Both the position numbers and the translations under genes were made by a program. A stretch of 64,000 nt of DNA from Myxocyprinus asiaticus. Its lineage: Eukaryota > Chordata > Actinopteri > Cypriniformes > Catostomidae. Position 1 is the stretch's first letter. Every line of letters starts with the position of its first letter. Shown one piece after another: positions 21,018 through 34,500 of this stretch. Where the stretch lies: NCBI RefSeq assembly GCF_019703515.2, contig NC_059393.1:9317501-9381500 (forward strand), in the 5' to 3' direction. The notes beneath the pieces were generated by a model, which did not search any database, was not told where the DNA came from, and saw only the letters and a list, made by a program, of their open reading frames with translations.

Positions 21018-21047
21018 TGTGTGTGTGTGTGTGTGTGCATGTGTGTG
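21018..21047. repeat. (TG)n microsatellite
   Basis: TG dinucleotides with few interruptions. A second run lies at 21187-21218, and (TTG)n followed by (TG)n at about 21464-21513, then (AC)n at 21600-21622. Confidence 0.9.
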
Positions 21048-21183
21048 CGTGTGTGTAGTGTGCTTGTGCATGTGTCCACGTGTATTTTTAAGCATTTATT
21101 ATTGTGTATATTTTATATATTGTACCTTTTACAAGGTTTGGTCACAATTGTGCGTCTTTTTTTTTATATAGACATGAATGAGT

Positions 21184-21222
<39 letters not shown>

Positions 21223-21639
21223 AGAGAGAGCTTATAACAACATAATGGCTCCTATTTTATCTGTTTTTAAATCTCAATTAAAAACGCATCTTTTCTCTCT
21301 GGCATTTGGTCTTACAGAGTCTTGATAAATGATTTGTTGTTTGTTCTTCATTGTAAACTTATTTTTCTCTTATGTATTTTGCATTTTTCATTTTATAATA
21401 TTTAATTGTACAGCATATTGGTCAACGGTTTGTTGTTTTTAATTGTGCTTTATAAATAAATTTTTGTTGTTGTTGTTGTTGTTGTTGTTGCTGCTGTGTG
21501 TGTGTGTGTGTGTCTCATTTTGCAGCTCTCAGCAGTTTCTCTTTGAAAGGGGCACTCAGTCCTGTCATCTCAGTTAGCTGATGTGAAGTACTCACAACAT
21601 ACACACACACACACACACACACGTTGGTGTGGCTATCCT

Positions 21640-21705
21640 TATTAGAATAAAAGAACCAATTTCTTTCCATAAGAGCAAAATCTGTACATTATTCTAATAA
21701 AAATA
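21640..21705 (-). mobile_element. Tc1 terminal fragment
   Basis: Holds accaatttctttccataaga and gcaaaatctgtacattattc, the inner TIR sequence of the Tc1 family at 27322-28225. No other part of the element is present. Confidence 0.6.
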
Positions 21706-21734
21706 ATGATTTTTATACTGTATGAACTATAGAT

Positions 21735-22140
21735 ACTATCCCCTAACCCTACCCCTACCCCTAAACCTAACTCTCACAAAAAACATTCTGCATCTTTACA
21801 TTTTCAAAAAAACATCGTTTAGTATGTTTTTTTTTTTGTTTGATTTTTTTTAAGAGATTTTAATTATGGGGACACTAGAAATATCCTCATAAACCACATT
21901 TATAGCATAATACCCTTGTAATTACCAGTTTGTAACCTAAAAAAATGTCCTCGTAAACGACCCAAACCCTGGGTGTTCTTCTATCATGGTGGGGACTACA
22001 TTGACTTATATTGTATTTCTACTGAGCTAACAATATTTTCTTTCCCCTAACCTAACCCTTACCCCTAAATATTACCCTCACAGAAACCTTTTTGCATGTT
22101 TACATTAGTATCCTTCAAAATCATACAGGTTTGGAACAGG
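21735..22140. repeat. Dispersed repeats with ccctaaccctaaacc tracts
   Basis: Two degenerate telomere-like tracts (about 21739-21775 and 22035-22080), each followed by a related 'aaaaacattctgcatcttta' type segment. These are interstitial repeat-family sequences; the repeats are too degenerate to be a true telomere relic. Confidence 0.5.
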
Positions 22141-23999
22141 TGAATAAACAATGACCGAATTTCCATTTTTCAACTGTTCCTTTTAACTTTTTTATGTGCT
22201 GATTTTAATCAAAGGGCAAAGCATTGTGTTTTGAGGTAATATTTTATGAAAAAGTCAAAAAAAGAGTGAAAAGTCTGTCTTCCTCTCTAGGATTCCCTTT
22301 TAACGCAGCACTTCCCATCTGTCCTTGATCTTGACCACATGACTGAGATCCTCCCTTTCTGTACTGTATGACCCTCTGTTCTCTCATCGTGCATGACTGT
22401 TTCACTATTTCTAATGCGCTATTACATTACTCTGCCTCAGCAATACCTACACAAACACAGACACACAGATGGGTCTGTGGAGAGAGGGAAAAACAGAGGC
22501 AGAAAGAAAGATGGAGTGAAACAGAGAGACAGAAATAGACAGAAAAATAATCCACAAATGGACTGTCCTTCTGCTAATAAATGAGGGGTGATGAGAGGAC
22601 CCAATGGGGAGGATGAAGATAGTGACTGGTCAGTGTCTGTACTGTGGCGGTACCATGGTACAGTGATAATTTCGGATAGTAATACCATGGTACTTTAATA
22701 TATACTCCAGGGTAGTGTATGGTAACCATTTTCACATTCAGTATCATGGTTCTTACATAGTAAAAACAAAACAGTGAGGTTACAGTGAGGTATACAATGG
22801 AAGTAAATGGGGCCATTTTTTGGGGTTTAAAAGGAAGGAATGTGAAGCTCATAATTTAATAAGCACTTTCATTAATTCTCCTGTTTAAACCTGTGTATTA
22901 TTTGAGCCGCAAAATTTAGTTTTTACAGTCATTTTAGGGTATACGATTTTACAGCTGTACGTGGTCATGGCAACAAAGTTGTAAAATTGTATATAACACC
23001 AAAAAAGGGTATTAAGCAAATATCATGCTAAAATCATGTTAACACGGCAATTGTTTATGTCTTTTGGCTTTTTTATTTATTTATTTTTATTTTTTTTATT
23101 TTTTTTAAGGAGGGACAAATCAAAAGAATTTTTTGTGGTTATCAAACATTATTCCACAAATGCTGTCGAATGAGCTTAACTTTTATTAAACCTGGAATAT
23201 TCCATTAAGAACCAAAACATCCCTTAAATTAATCGTATTGCTGTCTAGAAGAAACAACTGCGATACTGGATTAAAGACATCTCATTTGTTGCCCGCATAC
23301 TTTCCTCATACTTTTGCAGAGTGTTATAGTAAAAGGAAAATTGTATGGCAAAGCTGGCCATTTGATAAACTATTTCCAATCAAACTATTTCAAAGTGTGG
23401 ATAAGTGTATTCTGTTGAATACTGCTAACCAACCGTTGTGCAAGAGGAGAAGTTTGACAGTACGTGATAAGGGGTTCTGTCAAGGGGGTATCCAATTTTA
23501 TGACGCCATAGTGTGTCCCAGAGTATGGTGTACTATCGTTCTACATACTCATTGTGCTCTAGCGAAGTACTTACTGTAAGTGTACAGTATAAGTTTGCAA
23601 ATTAGGACTCAAAGCCCATCAAGAAAATAGGTAAACTAGAAAATTTCATATTTAATACTCCATTTGAAGTATGCTTTCCAATGTAAAGCAGATTTGCAGT
23701 GATCAGCAGAATCTGTTGTTGATACAGTCTGTCCGAACGTGCCGCAAACAGGTGGAGTATTACACAAGAGAACAGGTGCTCTGGAGTCCTTGCAGCTGTG
23801 TGTGTACTTGCTTAGCTATGGTTTGGGACACATTTGTACACAGAAGTGAGTTAAATAGGAAAAAAGAAAACCTCCTTTTAGGTACATTTTGAGATGTCCT
23901 CATTTGAAAAAAATTATCTATTCTTATATTAAATACTAAGCGGGAAGTGTTTTTGAATGTAACGATACATGTGAGCTACAGTTTCCAGGAGAAATGTCC
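22141..23999. other. Intergenic, no gene seen
   Basis: Contains a run of accatggtac-like motifs at 22650-22700 and T-rich tracts near 23075-23110. Open frames (for example 23238-23579) carry no recognised motif. Confidence 0.4.
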
Positions 24000-24420
24000 A
24001 CAGGGTGGCGCCAAAAGCGAGTTGTAAAGCAAGATGTTTTTAGCTGTAAAGGATGTAATACAGTGAAGAGGAATGCATGTTATAAACTGTACCCCCAACC
24101 CAAACCTAAACCTAACCTTATCCATTACAAAAATTGAGAGTTCATGGCAAATTTTCTGCAAACCTGCTGCAAATTCGCCACTGATCATTTTCACACGCAA
24201 ATGAGCTTTGTGGCAAACTTGCAGAAAATTGTCCATTGTTGCCAAAGGTTTGCTGCAGGTTCACCACTACTGGTGAAGAACTGCAAACTTCTGGCAAACA
24301 TTTGTAGTGAATCACAAGCTCATTTCCATGTGAAAATAATGAGTGGTAAATTTTCGGAAAATGTACGGCTAGTTCGTTCTGACTTTACATTTTTGGTAAG
24401 GGATGTGCAGTAAAAATATA
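24000..24420. repeat. Telomere-motif repeat plus MITE copy
   Basis: 24000-24120 repeats the aatgtccacagggtggcgcc ... cccaaacctaaacctaacc order of 6455-6600. 24115-24410 is related to the MITE at 14351, with ends tccattacaaaaattgagag and ctgactttacatttttggta. Confidence 0.6.
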
Positions 24421-26452
24421 ATCTCGGAAAACGAAACCTCCAAAATCATGCTCGTCACTGATTATGCAAACGCGATTACTTCCTGGTTCCAACACGAGGC
24501 AAATTCCAATCGAAAGTGAAGATGCCCTGCTCATTCCGAAGGGCAGAACTCGAAGGGAGCAGAGGGCAAGACTTTGCTAAAGTCTAGTGGAAGTGCCCTT
24601 CATGAAAAGACTTACTTTCTTACTTTCATTTGGAACAACCCTTCAACATAAAATTGGCTTACTCTTTAGTTGTCTCTGCATATTAAGCTGGGATAGGAGA
24701 AAGCATTTTAACATCGAAACAATTACACACATCAGCTGTAAACTCTTTTAAAGCTTTTAAGGCATGAGATGATGAAAAAACAGCTATATGCAATGCAGCG
24801 GCCAAAGACGTCTCTATGACGCATGTGTTGATTGACCAACAATTAAAAAATAGCGCAGATGGAACACAAGAAAGCGTCCTGTGTGAATGGCCCCAGGACC
24901 TGTTAATACAAGCACATAACGCTCTCCATAAAACATCTGCGGATTAGAAGAAGCCATGTCAGTCAAATCTTTACACTCTCTTTCACTCATTCTCTGACAA
25001 CATATGTGTAAACAGTAAACATGTGCATGTATGTGACCTGTAGGTTTAGTTTTCGGAGGGTGGTAGTGGCCTCTGGCCTTGAATCGAGATCATGACACTG
25101 TCGCCATTTCTCGCTGAAGTAGCAATGTGAAACCTCACACACATAACATCTCACACACGATCCCTGATGCTGAAAAAAAAAAAAACCTGCAGCTGCCGTA
25201 ACCTTGAACTAAAATGTGGTGTGGGTGTACGTATATGATTGCAACGTCGTAAGGTTCACTCTCTTGGATTAAAACTGCCTTCACATGGTTGACATTCCCA
25301 GACTTAAGAGACCTAAGAAGTACATTGACAGAGGGATAGTACTACACAGTATAGTATATACAGAGTTTATTAGTTCACAGTATAATACACGATAACACAG
25401 CATGACTCCAGAGATTGTGGGCCTGGACAAAAGAATGCTTGAATGTCATGAAATATATTTGGTCAATATCTAAAAACAGAGCTGTTACATTTAAACAAGA
25501 GAACACTCAGGAGAATTTATCCATTTTCGTTTGTCAATTTGTACTTCTGTACGTTCTCTGTTTTGTTTGCTGCCACCTAGCGGTCAATCATGACCACTGC
25601 ACTCTCAATCCTTCACAATCCGTTTATTCTGGTGATGTTGCTGGTGCAAAAATTATATTTTTCCACTTTAAAACGTTTACGGTGAAATTAATAGTAGTTT
25701 TGACAAATATATTTCAGATGACGAAGAAAAAGCTGTTTTATTCTACATAAGGCAGGTTGTCCATGTTGACCTACCAAATACTACTCACTTTGTCTCACTA
25801 AGCTTCCTATTATTGGACACTTTCATGTGCAGATAACTAATTACTCATAATTAAATAATGAGTGACAAGTAAGCCTGCAAATATGGTGCGTCTACAATGG
25901 CATCCAGTAACCAAAACCTTTAGCATTTGCATGATGCCACATCCACACCAACAGGTGGCGCTATATAAAGTCCAAAGCCACTGTCGTATCAGCTAGCGAA
26001 CCATAAAGATCTACAGTGTATAATTTTTGCGCCACTAGCTGCACTTTACCTTAGAAATTTTGTATTGTGGTACTTGTTATATACATATATGGCTCCTGTA
26101 TAATAATAAATAATTTGCTTTTTCTCATTTGTAAGTCATTTAGGATAAAAGTGCCTGCTAATTGATTAAATGTAAAAGTAAACAGAATTGCGGAAAAAAA
26201 TGCTGTTTTCCAAACTGATTTCCCAAACACTCCAACCACCCAAACAATAGTTGACATGTCAAACCACCAATTAACTTATTATGGGGCCTCTCACACTGAA
26301 CATGTATTTATGTCTGTTAATGCTGTTTTTCTATTGTTTTCCTATGTAAACATTTCTTTGTACTTTTTTCCCCACCATTTTGCACAGGAGAGCCACATTT
26401 TTACATGCCATGTCAGGTTACAAAGGGACTTCAACTAAACGTGTCTTTAAAA

Positions 26453-26454
<2 letters not shown>
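24421..26454. other. Intergenic, no gene seen
   Basis: No supported exon. It holds two CTCF-like motifs (see findings). Open frames such as 25415-25750 lack family signatures. Confidence 0.4.

Positions 26455-26513
<59 letters not shown>
26455..26513. repeat. (TA)n microsatellite
   Basis: About 28 TA units without interruption. Confidence 0.95.
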
Positions 26514-26515
<2 letters not shown>

Positions 26516-27319
26516 CTGGAGATACCTCGTTCTGCTCTATTCCAAAGTCCCTTTTAAAAGCCAGTGAGTCCACTTGACAGCCATCTTTGGAATGCTCCTG
26601 TGCAGCTATTTTCTATGGATACAAGCAGCATGAAAGTACAGCTCCTATCTATTTGAACAGGGAAAGACCGGAATCTCCAATATGGTTGGTCAAGGTTACG
26701 ATCAAAGAACATATTTCAAATCAGCAGTAAAATCTTACAACAGCTGTATCATTCATTGTGCTGCTTTACCTCAAATCAAGCTAAAAAAACGCTATTTTTT
26801 AGGCTGGTCCAGCTAATGATTATGCGTGTTCTCAGTTTATGGGCGGTCACGCTAAACTTTGCGCTCCATTCAAATGCATACACACGCGGGAGACCGGAAA
26901 TGCATCTCATGCGAAGAAATTTCGTTCTACGCTGCGTATAGAAAGTTCAAGTTTGGTGAACTCTGAACTCTGAATCCGTATGACGAGAGGACGCATGACC
27001 GATAGAAGATTGGCTCAGTACAGTGAACACATATTTCAAAGCTGCGTTTTTTTATTGTTACATGAAAGTGAGTAGACAACATATTTTAACGTTTTTAAAA
27101 TAATATTATTTGTTATTTGTAATGTATTATTTACTTACACCAGAAGCCCTCCAGAAGTTGTCTGACAAAACTGATGCTCAAAGTCTAGTGTGAGCGCCCC
27201 TTTAATTGACAGGCGGTATCTGTTCATAAAAGGCGATTGGCCCTTTTACCTGTAAGGCGGGGCTTCGTTTTCTACTCTCGCCATATTGGTAGTTACAATT
27301 TCTCTCATTTATTTTAATA
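26514..27319. other. Intergenic, no gene seen
   Basis: No exon, RNA gene or element terminus is supported. Confidence 0.4.
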
Positions 27320-27321
27320 TA

Positions 27322-28225
27322 CACTGGCGGCCAAAGGTTTAGAATAATGTACAGATTTTGCTGTTTCGGAAGGAAATTGGTACTTTAATTCACCAAAGTG
27401 GCATTCAACTGATCACAAAGTATAGTGAGGACATTACTGATGTAAAAACAGCACCATCACTATTTGAAAAAAAAGTAATTTTTGATCAAATCTAGACAGA
27501 CCCCATTTCCAGCAGCCATCACTCTAACACCATATCCTTAAGTAATCATGCTAAATTGCTAATTTGGTAATAGAAAATCACTTGCCATTATATCAAACAC
27601 AGTTGAAAGCTATTTGTTTCATTAAATGAAGCTTAACGTTGTCTTTGTGTTTGTTTTTGAGTTGCCACAGTATGCAATAGACTGGCATGTCTTAAGGTCA
27701 ATATTAGGTCAAAAATGGCAAAAAAGCTACTTTTGAAACAGAAAAACACAAAGAAAAAGTTAGAGTGGGCAAAGAAACACAGACATTGGTCAACAGATAA
27801 TTGGAAAAGAGTGTTATGGATCTTAACCCCATTGAGCTTTTGTGGGATCAGCTAGACTGTAAGGTGCGTGAGAAGTGCCCGACAAGACAGCCATATCTAT
27901 GGCAAGTGCTACAGGAAGTGTGGGGTGAAATGTCACCTGAGTATCTGGACAAACTGACAGCTAGAATGCCAAGGATCTGCAAAGCTGTCATTGCTGCATG
28001 TGGAGGATTTTTTGATGAGAACTCTTTGGAGTAGTTTAAGAAATTCTGCATTTTTTTTTTTTTTTTTTTTAATTTTTTTTTCAAATTGTAATAGTAATTT
28101 TTCACATTATTAATGTCCTGACTATAAATTGTGATCAGTTGAATGCCACTTTGGTGAATTAAAGTACCAATTTCTTTCCATAAGAGCAAAATCTGTACAT
28201 TATTCCAAACTTTTGGCCGCCAGTG
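27322..28225 (+). mobile_element. Tc1-like transposon, internally deleted
   Basis: TIRs of more than 100 bp (cactggcggccaaaggttta and its inverse), flanked by TA at 27320-27321 and 28226-28227. Only the C-terminal transposase survives (27801-28034), with the DLNPIELLWDQLD block containing the last catalytic acidic residue. The N-terminal and central parts are deleted, so it is non-autonomous. The same family occurs at 56385-62330 and as a fragment at 21640. Confidence 0.9.
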
Positions 28226-28227
28226 TA

Positions 28228-29060
28228 AGTGGTCAGTCTCGGGCTAAATAGTCGTCTTGTTGCGCTGCATCTAGCTGCTTCAGCTTAGTGCGTGTTCGGT
28301 GTGAACGGCCCATATCCATTTTATTATTATTATTTTTTATTTTATTATTATTTTTTTTTTTTACCCCAGACAGACGCTGGAACTTAACTCATAGTGTTAA
28401 AGTGTGTGGGTCTGTACATAGCACATGTATTTTTCAAAAGGCATACATTTTAAGATTGGTTGCTTGATGCTAAACAACTCGACATAATTCTAGCACTGCG
28501 TTTTTTCAGGTGCTGACATCCTTTCAAAATTACCAATGAAAACTTTAAGTCAGGTTTAAAAAGTAGCATTAACCTGGTATCAACAAAGACCTTAATTCAG
28601 TGTTAAAACTTTTATGTGAAGATGCAGTTTAAAGTGCGCGTTATGAAAGCTGTTTACAGCGTCTGCAGGTGAAATCCTTTCATTATAATCTGACTGATTT
28701 CTGGACAAACTGAAAGACAAAGATTCTACACGACGAGAATGAATCAACAGCAGGTTGTCATGATTTTGATACTTCAATATTAAACGTTTCTTTCTTTCTT
28801 TCTTTCGTTTTAAACCATGTTAAATCATTTCTACCTGTCACTTTCATTTCACGTCTCATTGTGTATAAAGTTTAAGGGGCGTTCACACAGTCACAGACAT
28901 GTTTTGCTTTGCGTCTGCGAGGACGATCTTTGGTCGTTGCTTCGTGTCTTGATACGCGTTTTTAAGATGGCGTATCTAGTTAAAAACGGCTTTTAGTTGC
29001 GTTTAGTTAAATTCCATTGTGCAAAAAAAAAAAAAACTTTGAAAGAAAGCACCTGCCATT
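28228..29060. other. ncf4 upstream region
   Basis: Low-complexity T/A tracts at 28319-28362 and TTTC repeats at 28783-28806. No TATA box is clear. No separate gene is seen. Confidence 0.4.
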
Positions 29061-29072
29061 GGGACATTTCAG

Positions 29073-29155
29073 TTCCTCTGTGATACAGTATATGTGCAAC
29101 TCTAACGCAATTGTGAACCCGCCTCAGAAAACCACCAGCAGCTTCACTTCCACTT
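29073..29155. promoter_or_regulatory. Candidate ETS/PU.1 sites upstream of ncf4
   Basis: RC of ttcctct (29073-29079) gives AGAGGAA and RC of cacttccactt (29145-29155) gives AAGTGGAAGTG, both close to PU.1/ETS consensus. They lie 83-165 bp before the ncf4 ATG. Myeloid oxidase genes are known PU.1 targets, so the placement is sensible, but this is motif matching only. Confidence 0.3.
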
Positions 29156-29237
29156 CGCTGAACTCTCTTTTTTTTGTCTTTTGTCCTGTCTGTCTATCTG
29201 TCCGTCTGAAGATCTCTGAAACGCCGCATCAACCGGG

Positions 29238-31490
29238 ATGTCTCTCCCGCAACAACTGCGCGATGAAAGGTGAGCGAAATCATTATATATTTACTCATGA
29301 ATATTCATGATTTCAAAACAGCAATTCTTGTTTTGTTTGTGTGTTGTCCCAGTAGGGCGTTTGCTACCATAGGCTACTATACTATACTATACTATGCTAT
29401 ACTATACTATACTATACTATACTATACTAATTTAAATTAGCTGGACTTTTTCTATGCTACACTATAGTAAACTTGACTAGTCTGTTAACATGTTGTATAA
29501 TACATTTAATATAGTACAGTATGAATGATATGTTATGAGTCATTCACAAATAAGTTTGTCCGAGGAGATAAAAATAAGAAATCTTTTGAAAATCTTGTTT
29601 CTAACACACGTGTTTTGTGTCCAAATGATTATATTATAGTATAATATTGCAGTAGACTATACTATACTGTATTCAGTACCACTTTATTTAACTACAATTT
29701 ACATTTATTCATTAAAGAAACAATTAATCTAAGGAAAAATGTGAGTAGTGCTACTAATACTATTCCATACTGTACTATACTATACTATACAACACTATAC
29801 TATACTACACTGTACTATACTATACTACACTTTACTATAATATACTGTACTATACTATACTACACTGTACTATACTATACTGTACTTTAATATACTATAA
29901 TGTACTATATTACACTATACTATACTGTACTATACTATACTGTCCTATAATATACTATATTATACTACACTTTACTATAATATACTGTACTTTATTATAA
30001 AATACTATAATATACTATACTACACTATACTTCATTGTATTATACTACACTATATTGTACTATACTGTACTGTACTATACTATACTATACTACACTTTAC
30101 TATAATATACTATTTTACACGGTACTATACTATACTACACTACACTTTACTATAATATACTATATTACACTGTACTATACTATACTATACTACACTTTAC
30201 TATAATATACTGTACTTTACTATAATATACTATACTACACTATACTACACTGTACTATACTACACTATACTGTACTATAATATACTGTACTATAATATAC
30301 TATACTACACCTTACTATAATATACTATTTTACACTGTACTATACTATACTACACTATACTGTACTGTACTGTACTATACTACACTTTAATATAATATAC
30401 TGTACTATACTATAATATACTATACTACACTGTACTATACTATACTACACTTTACTATAATATACTGTACTGTACTATACTATACTACACTTTACTATAA
30501 TACACTATACTGTACTATACTATACTATACTATATTACACTATACTATACTGTACTATACTATACTTTACTATACTATAATATACTATACTATACTGTAC
30601 TATACTATACTGTACTAGGCTATACTATATTAGACTAGACTTCTGTAATGCTACACTGTACTAAACAAGACTAGTCTGTTAATATGTTGTATAATATATT
30701 ATAAATTATAATATAGTATATATATGTTATGAATCATTGACAAATAAGGTTGTCCGAGGTCATAAAAATATATATATATTTTTATTTTGTTTATAACACA
30801 CGTGTCAAGTTCATAGAAATGTAATCTTTGTGTCCAATTTGGTTTCCATAAATTTTGAAAAAGATTTTTAGCATTTTCTATATATTCTATATATTTTCTT
30901 TATATATTCTATATATTTTCTTTATATATTTATATATATATATACACACTACCGTTCAAAAGTTTGGGGTCACTTGCCTGAAATGTTTCTCATGATCTTA
31001 AAAACCTTTTGATCTAAAGGCGTATGCTTAAATGTTTGAAATTAGTTTTGTAGACAAAAATATAATTGTGCCAACATATTAATTTATTTAATTACAAAAC
31101 TAAAATTTTATTTAAAAAAAAAAAGTTTTTGAAATGGATGACTTGGTCCGAATAATTAAGAAAAGCAGCCACTAAGTGCCCAGCCTATAGATGGGAACTC
31201 CTTCAGTACTGTTAAAAAGCATCCCAGGGTGATACCTCAAGAAGTTGGTTAAGAAAATGTCAAGAGTACATTTCTGCAAAATCTAGGCAAAGTGTGGCCA
31301 CTTTGAAGATGCTAAAATATAACATAGTTTTGATTTATTTTGGATTTTGTTTAGTCACAACATAATTCCCATATTTCCATTTCTATTATTCCATAGTTGT
31401 GATGACTTTACTATCATTCTAAAATGTGGAAAAATTAAATAAAAAATAAAAATAAAGAATGAGTAAGTGACCCTAAACTTTTGAACAGTA

Positions 31491-31524
<34 letters not shown>

Positions 31525-34500
31525 GAAATAACAAGGAGGTGTGAAAAAAGAGATGTTAAACAGGTGAGGCAATCATGTCATAGTATTTAATCAGCCTCCA
31601 TAAACAGCCTAGACCTTTAAGAGCAAGGATCATTCGAGACTTGTCAATTTGCCAACAGGTGCTTCAGCAAATAATCCAGCACTTTGAGAACAATGTTCCT
31701 CAAAGACAAATTGGAAGGATTTTGGGCATTTCACCCTCTTCAGTGCACACAATACAGTTAAAAGATTCAAGGAATCTGGTCAAATCTCGGTGTGTAAAGG
31801 GCAAGACGAAAACCACTTCTGAATGCGCACGATCTCTGATCCCTCATACGTCACTGTCTTAAAAAAACATCATTCATCTGTAATAGATATCATGAACATA
31901 GGCTTGGTAAACCTTTGTTAGTCAACACCATTCGCCGCTGCATCCACAGATGCAAGTTAAGACTTTACTATGTAAAGCAGAGGCCATACATCAACACTGT
32001 CCAGAAGCGCTGCCGACTTCTCAGGGCTCGGTCTCATCTTAGATGGAAAGTAGAACAGTGGAACCAGGTTTTTTGATCTGATGAGTCCACGTTTCAAATA
32101 GTTTTTGAGAAACACAACCGTCGTGTTCTCCGGGCCAAAGAGGAAAAGGACCATCCACGCTGTTATCAGCGTCAGGTCCAAAAGCCAGTGTCTGTATGGG
32201 CCAGGGGTGTGTCAGTGCCCATGGCATGGGTAACTTGCACATCTGTGAGGGCACCATGAATGCAGACAGATATATAAAAATGTTGGAGCAACATATACTG
32301 CCATCCAGCACCGCCTTTTCCAGGGATGTCCCTGCATTTTCCTGCAGGACAACTTCAAACCACATACTGACCGAATAAGCAGAGAGTGCGGGTGCTAGAT
32401 TGGCCTGCCTGCAGTCCTGACCATCTCCAATTGAGAATGTGTGGTGCATTATGAAGCGCACAATATGGCAACGAAGACCCCATACAATTGTGCAGTTGAA
32501 GAACTGCATAATGGATAAATGGGGGACAATTCCACTTTTTAAACTTAACAAAAATGTGTCTTCAGTGCCTAAATGCTTAATAAGAGTTATTAGAAGAAAT
32601 GGTGATGTTTCACAGTGGTAAACACTCGACTGTCCCAACTTCTTTGGAGTGTTTTGCAATCATCTGATTTGAAATTACTGTACATTTTCAAAAAAACAAT
32701 GAAATTCACAAGGTAAAACATCATATAATATTTAGTTGTAGTGCTTTCAATATAGCAAAGTGTGAATATAATTTAGAAATCACTCCTTTTTGTTTTTATT
32801 AGCATTTTTCATACTGTCCCAACTTTTCCGATCACCTTACAGTGATTTCGACCAGCTTCCAGACAACATTCCGGTCACTGCAACCATTGCTGATGTTGAG
32901 GAGAAGAAAGGCTTCATTGTTTACTATGTGAGTTTTCCCAAGACCTTTTTATCTCCTGTAGCTGACCTGCATTCTATAAATGACCTGGCTTCTATAGTCT
33001 GCCTGTTAACTGTGCCCTATGGTTAACCAACAGCATACACCTTCAAAAGATTGTTTAAAGACAACTGTAAAGTGTCATTCTGAGTTATGAGAATTTTCAT
33101 TTTTGGGTAAACTATTTCTTAAACGTGTTTATACTTGGCACATACACCAAGTCTTTGACTTTCATGTGTTCTTTGTCGCCCTTTCACAGAGGTTTGTGAT
33201 TGAGGTGAAGACCAAAGGTGGCAGTAAGTACCTGATCTACCGGCGATATCGGCAGTTCTTTGCTCTGCACCAGAGTCTGGAGCTGAAGTACTCCCCTGAA
33301 GCCCAGCCAGGATACTACACCTGCCAACTACCTGCCCTGCCAGGTCTGTGACCAAAGACAAAGTTCACTCCCTAGATGTAATTCACCCTTTGAAGTCTGG
33401 ATAGTGTTACTGATTAACTAGAACTCAGTTTATCTGTTTGAAATCACAAACATGTTTGCTTACTGGAGGAAAGGAAAAAGAACAAGTGAGAGAGAAGACA
33501 GTGTTGACATTGCTTTGTTAGGAAAGTGAAACAGATTGCGTCCTTTGGACATCACTTCAGAGGACTCTATCTGGCTCTTCCTGTCCACATCTACTTCCTT
33601 TTTATCTACCAGTCATCAGCCACACACACAAAAATATGCAGTTTTCTTGCTGGTTACTGTTGGTTTGAGAGTTTGAAAGGTCACATACTGTATGTCTGAA
33701 GTTTTCTTGTCTGTCAGATGAGTGGCATTTTGCAGTTTCTGACTCTAGAAGAAGAAATAGAGCGACAGTCTGGTTCTGGAAGTAAAAAATTTTAACGATA
33801 ACTTGTAATCTGTTAAAGACAGACCTACCGTAAGCTCCGAGATTGTTAATTGATGGTATATAGTTCTTTTTAAGCCATCAGTCAATGTTATTTCATCTTC
33901 AGTTTTAAGAAATGGTGTTTAATAGCAGAACTCCTTGTAAAAAACTACACTACCCATAATCCTGAAAAGAAACAACCTACTAATTGGAGAACTGCTTCAA
34001 ACAAAGTGCGCCAAAGGTGCTCTGCAGTGACCAAAATGACTTATATATTTGTACATATCTGAATATTTAGCAATAAACTTAAAAGATATTGTTTCTATTC
34101 TTATAATCAATAACTTAAAATCAATAGTTTCATTTTTTTCCATTGTTTTTAATTTGATTGCGTCATTCGCAATCAACGTATGTGCACAGTCTTATACTTT
34201 CTTCTTTTTGTCCGATTTTCAAATTCTTTTTTTTGCTTCAAATCAATGTTTGTAATTTTGTGATTCATTAATTCCATTACATTTTTTAATCAGTTGACAG
34301 CCCTACATGTCATTACTTGTTGCACTCGTTCCATTCTTTAACCTCTTTATCATTTTCGCTCATTCGTTGTCTAATCATTCTTTCTCTGTCTCTTTTTATG
34401 TCTCTTGGTGTATTTGTCTGTCCTCTTCTCTGTCTTTGACCAGACGAGTATGTGTATTATTGAATTTAGTTGGAAGGAGTGCTAACACTCTTTGGCACAC

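Noticed and set aside
21735..22080. Interstitial telomere relic
   Set aside because: The ccctaaccct/ctacccct tracts are short, degenerate and sit in repeat-family context. They are not tandem TTAGGG.
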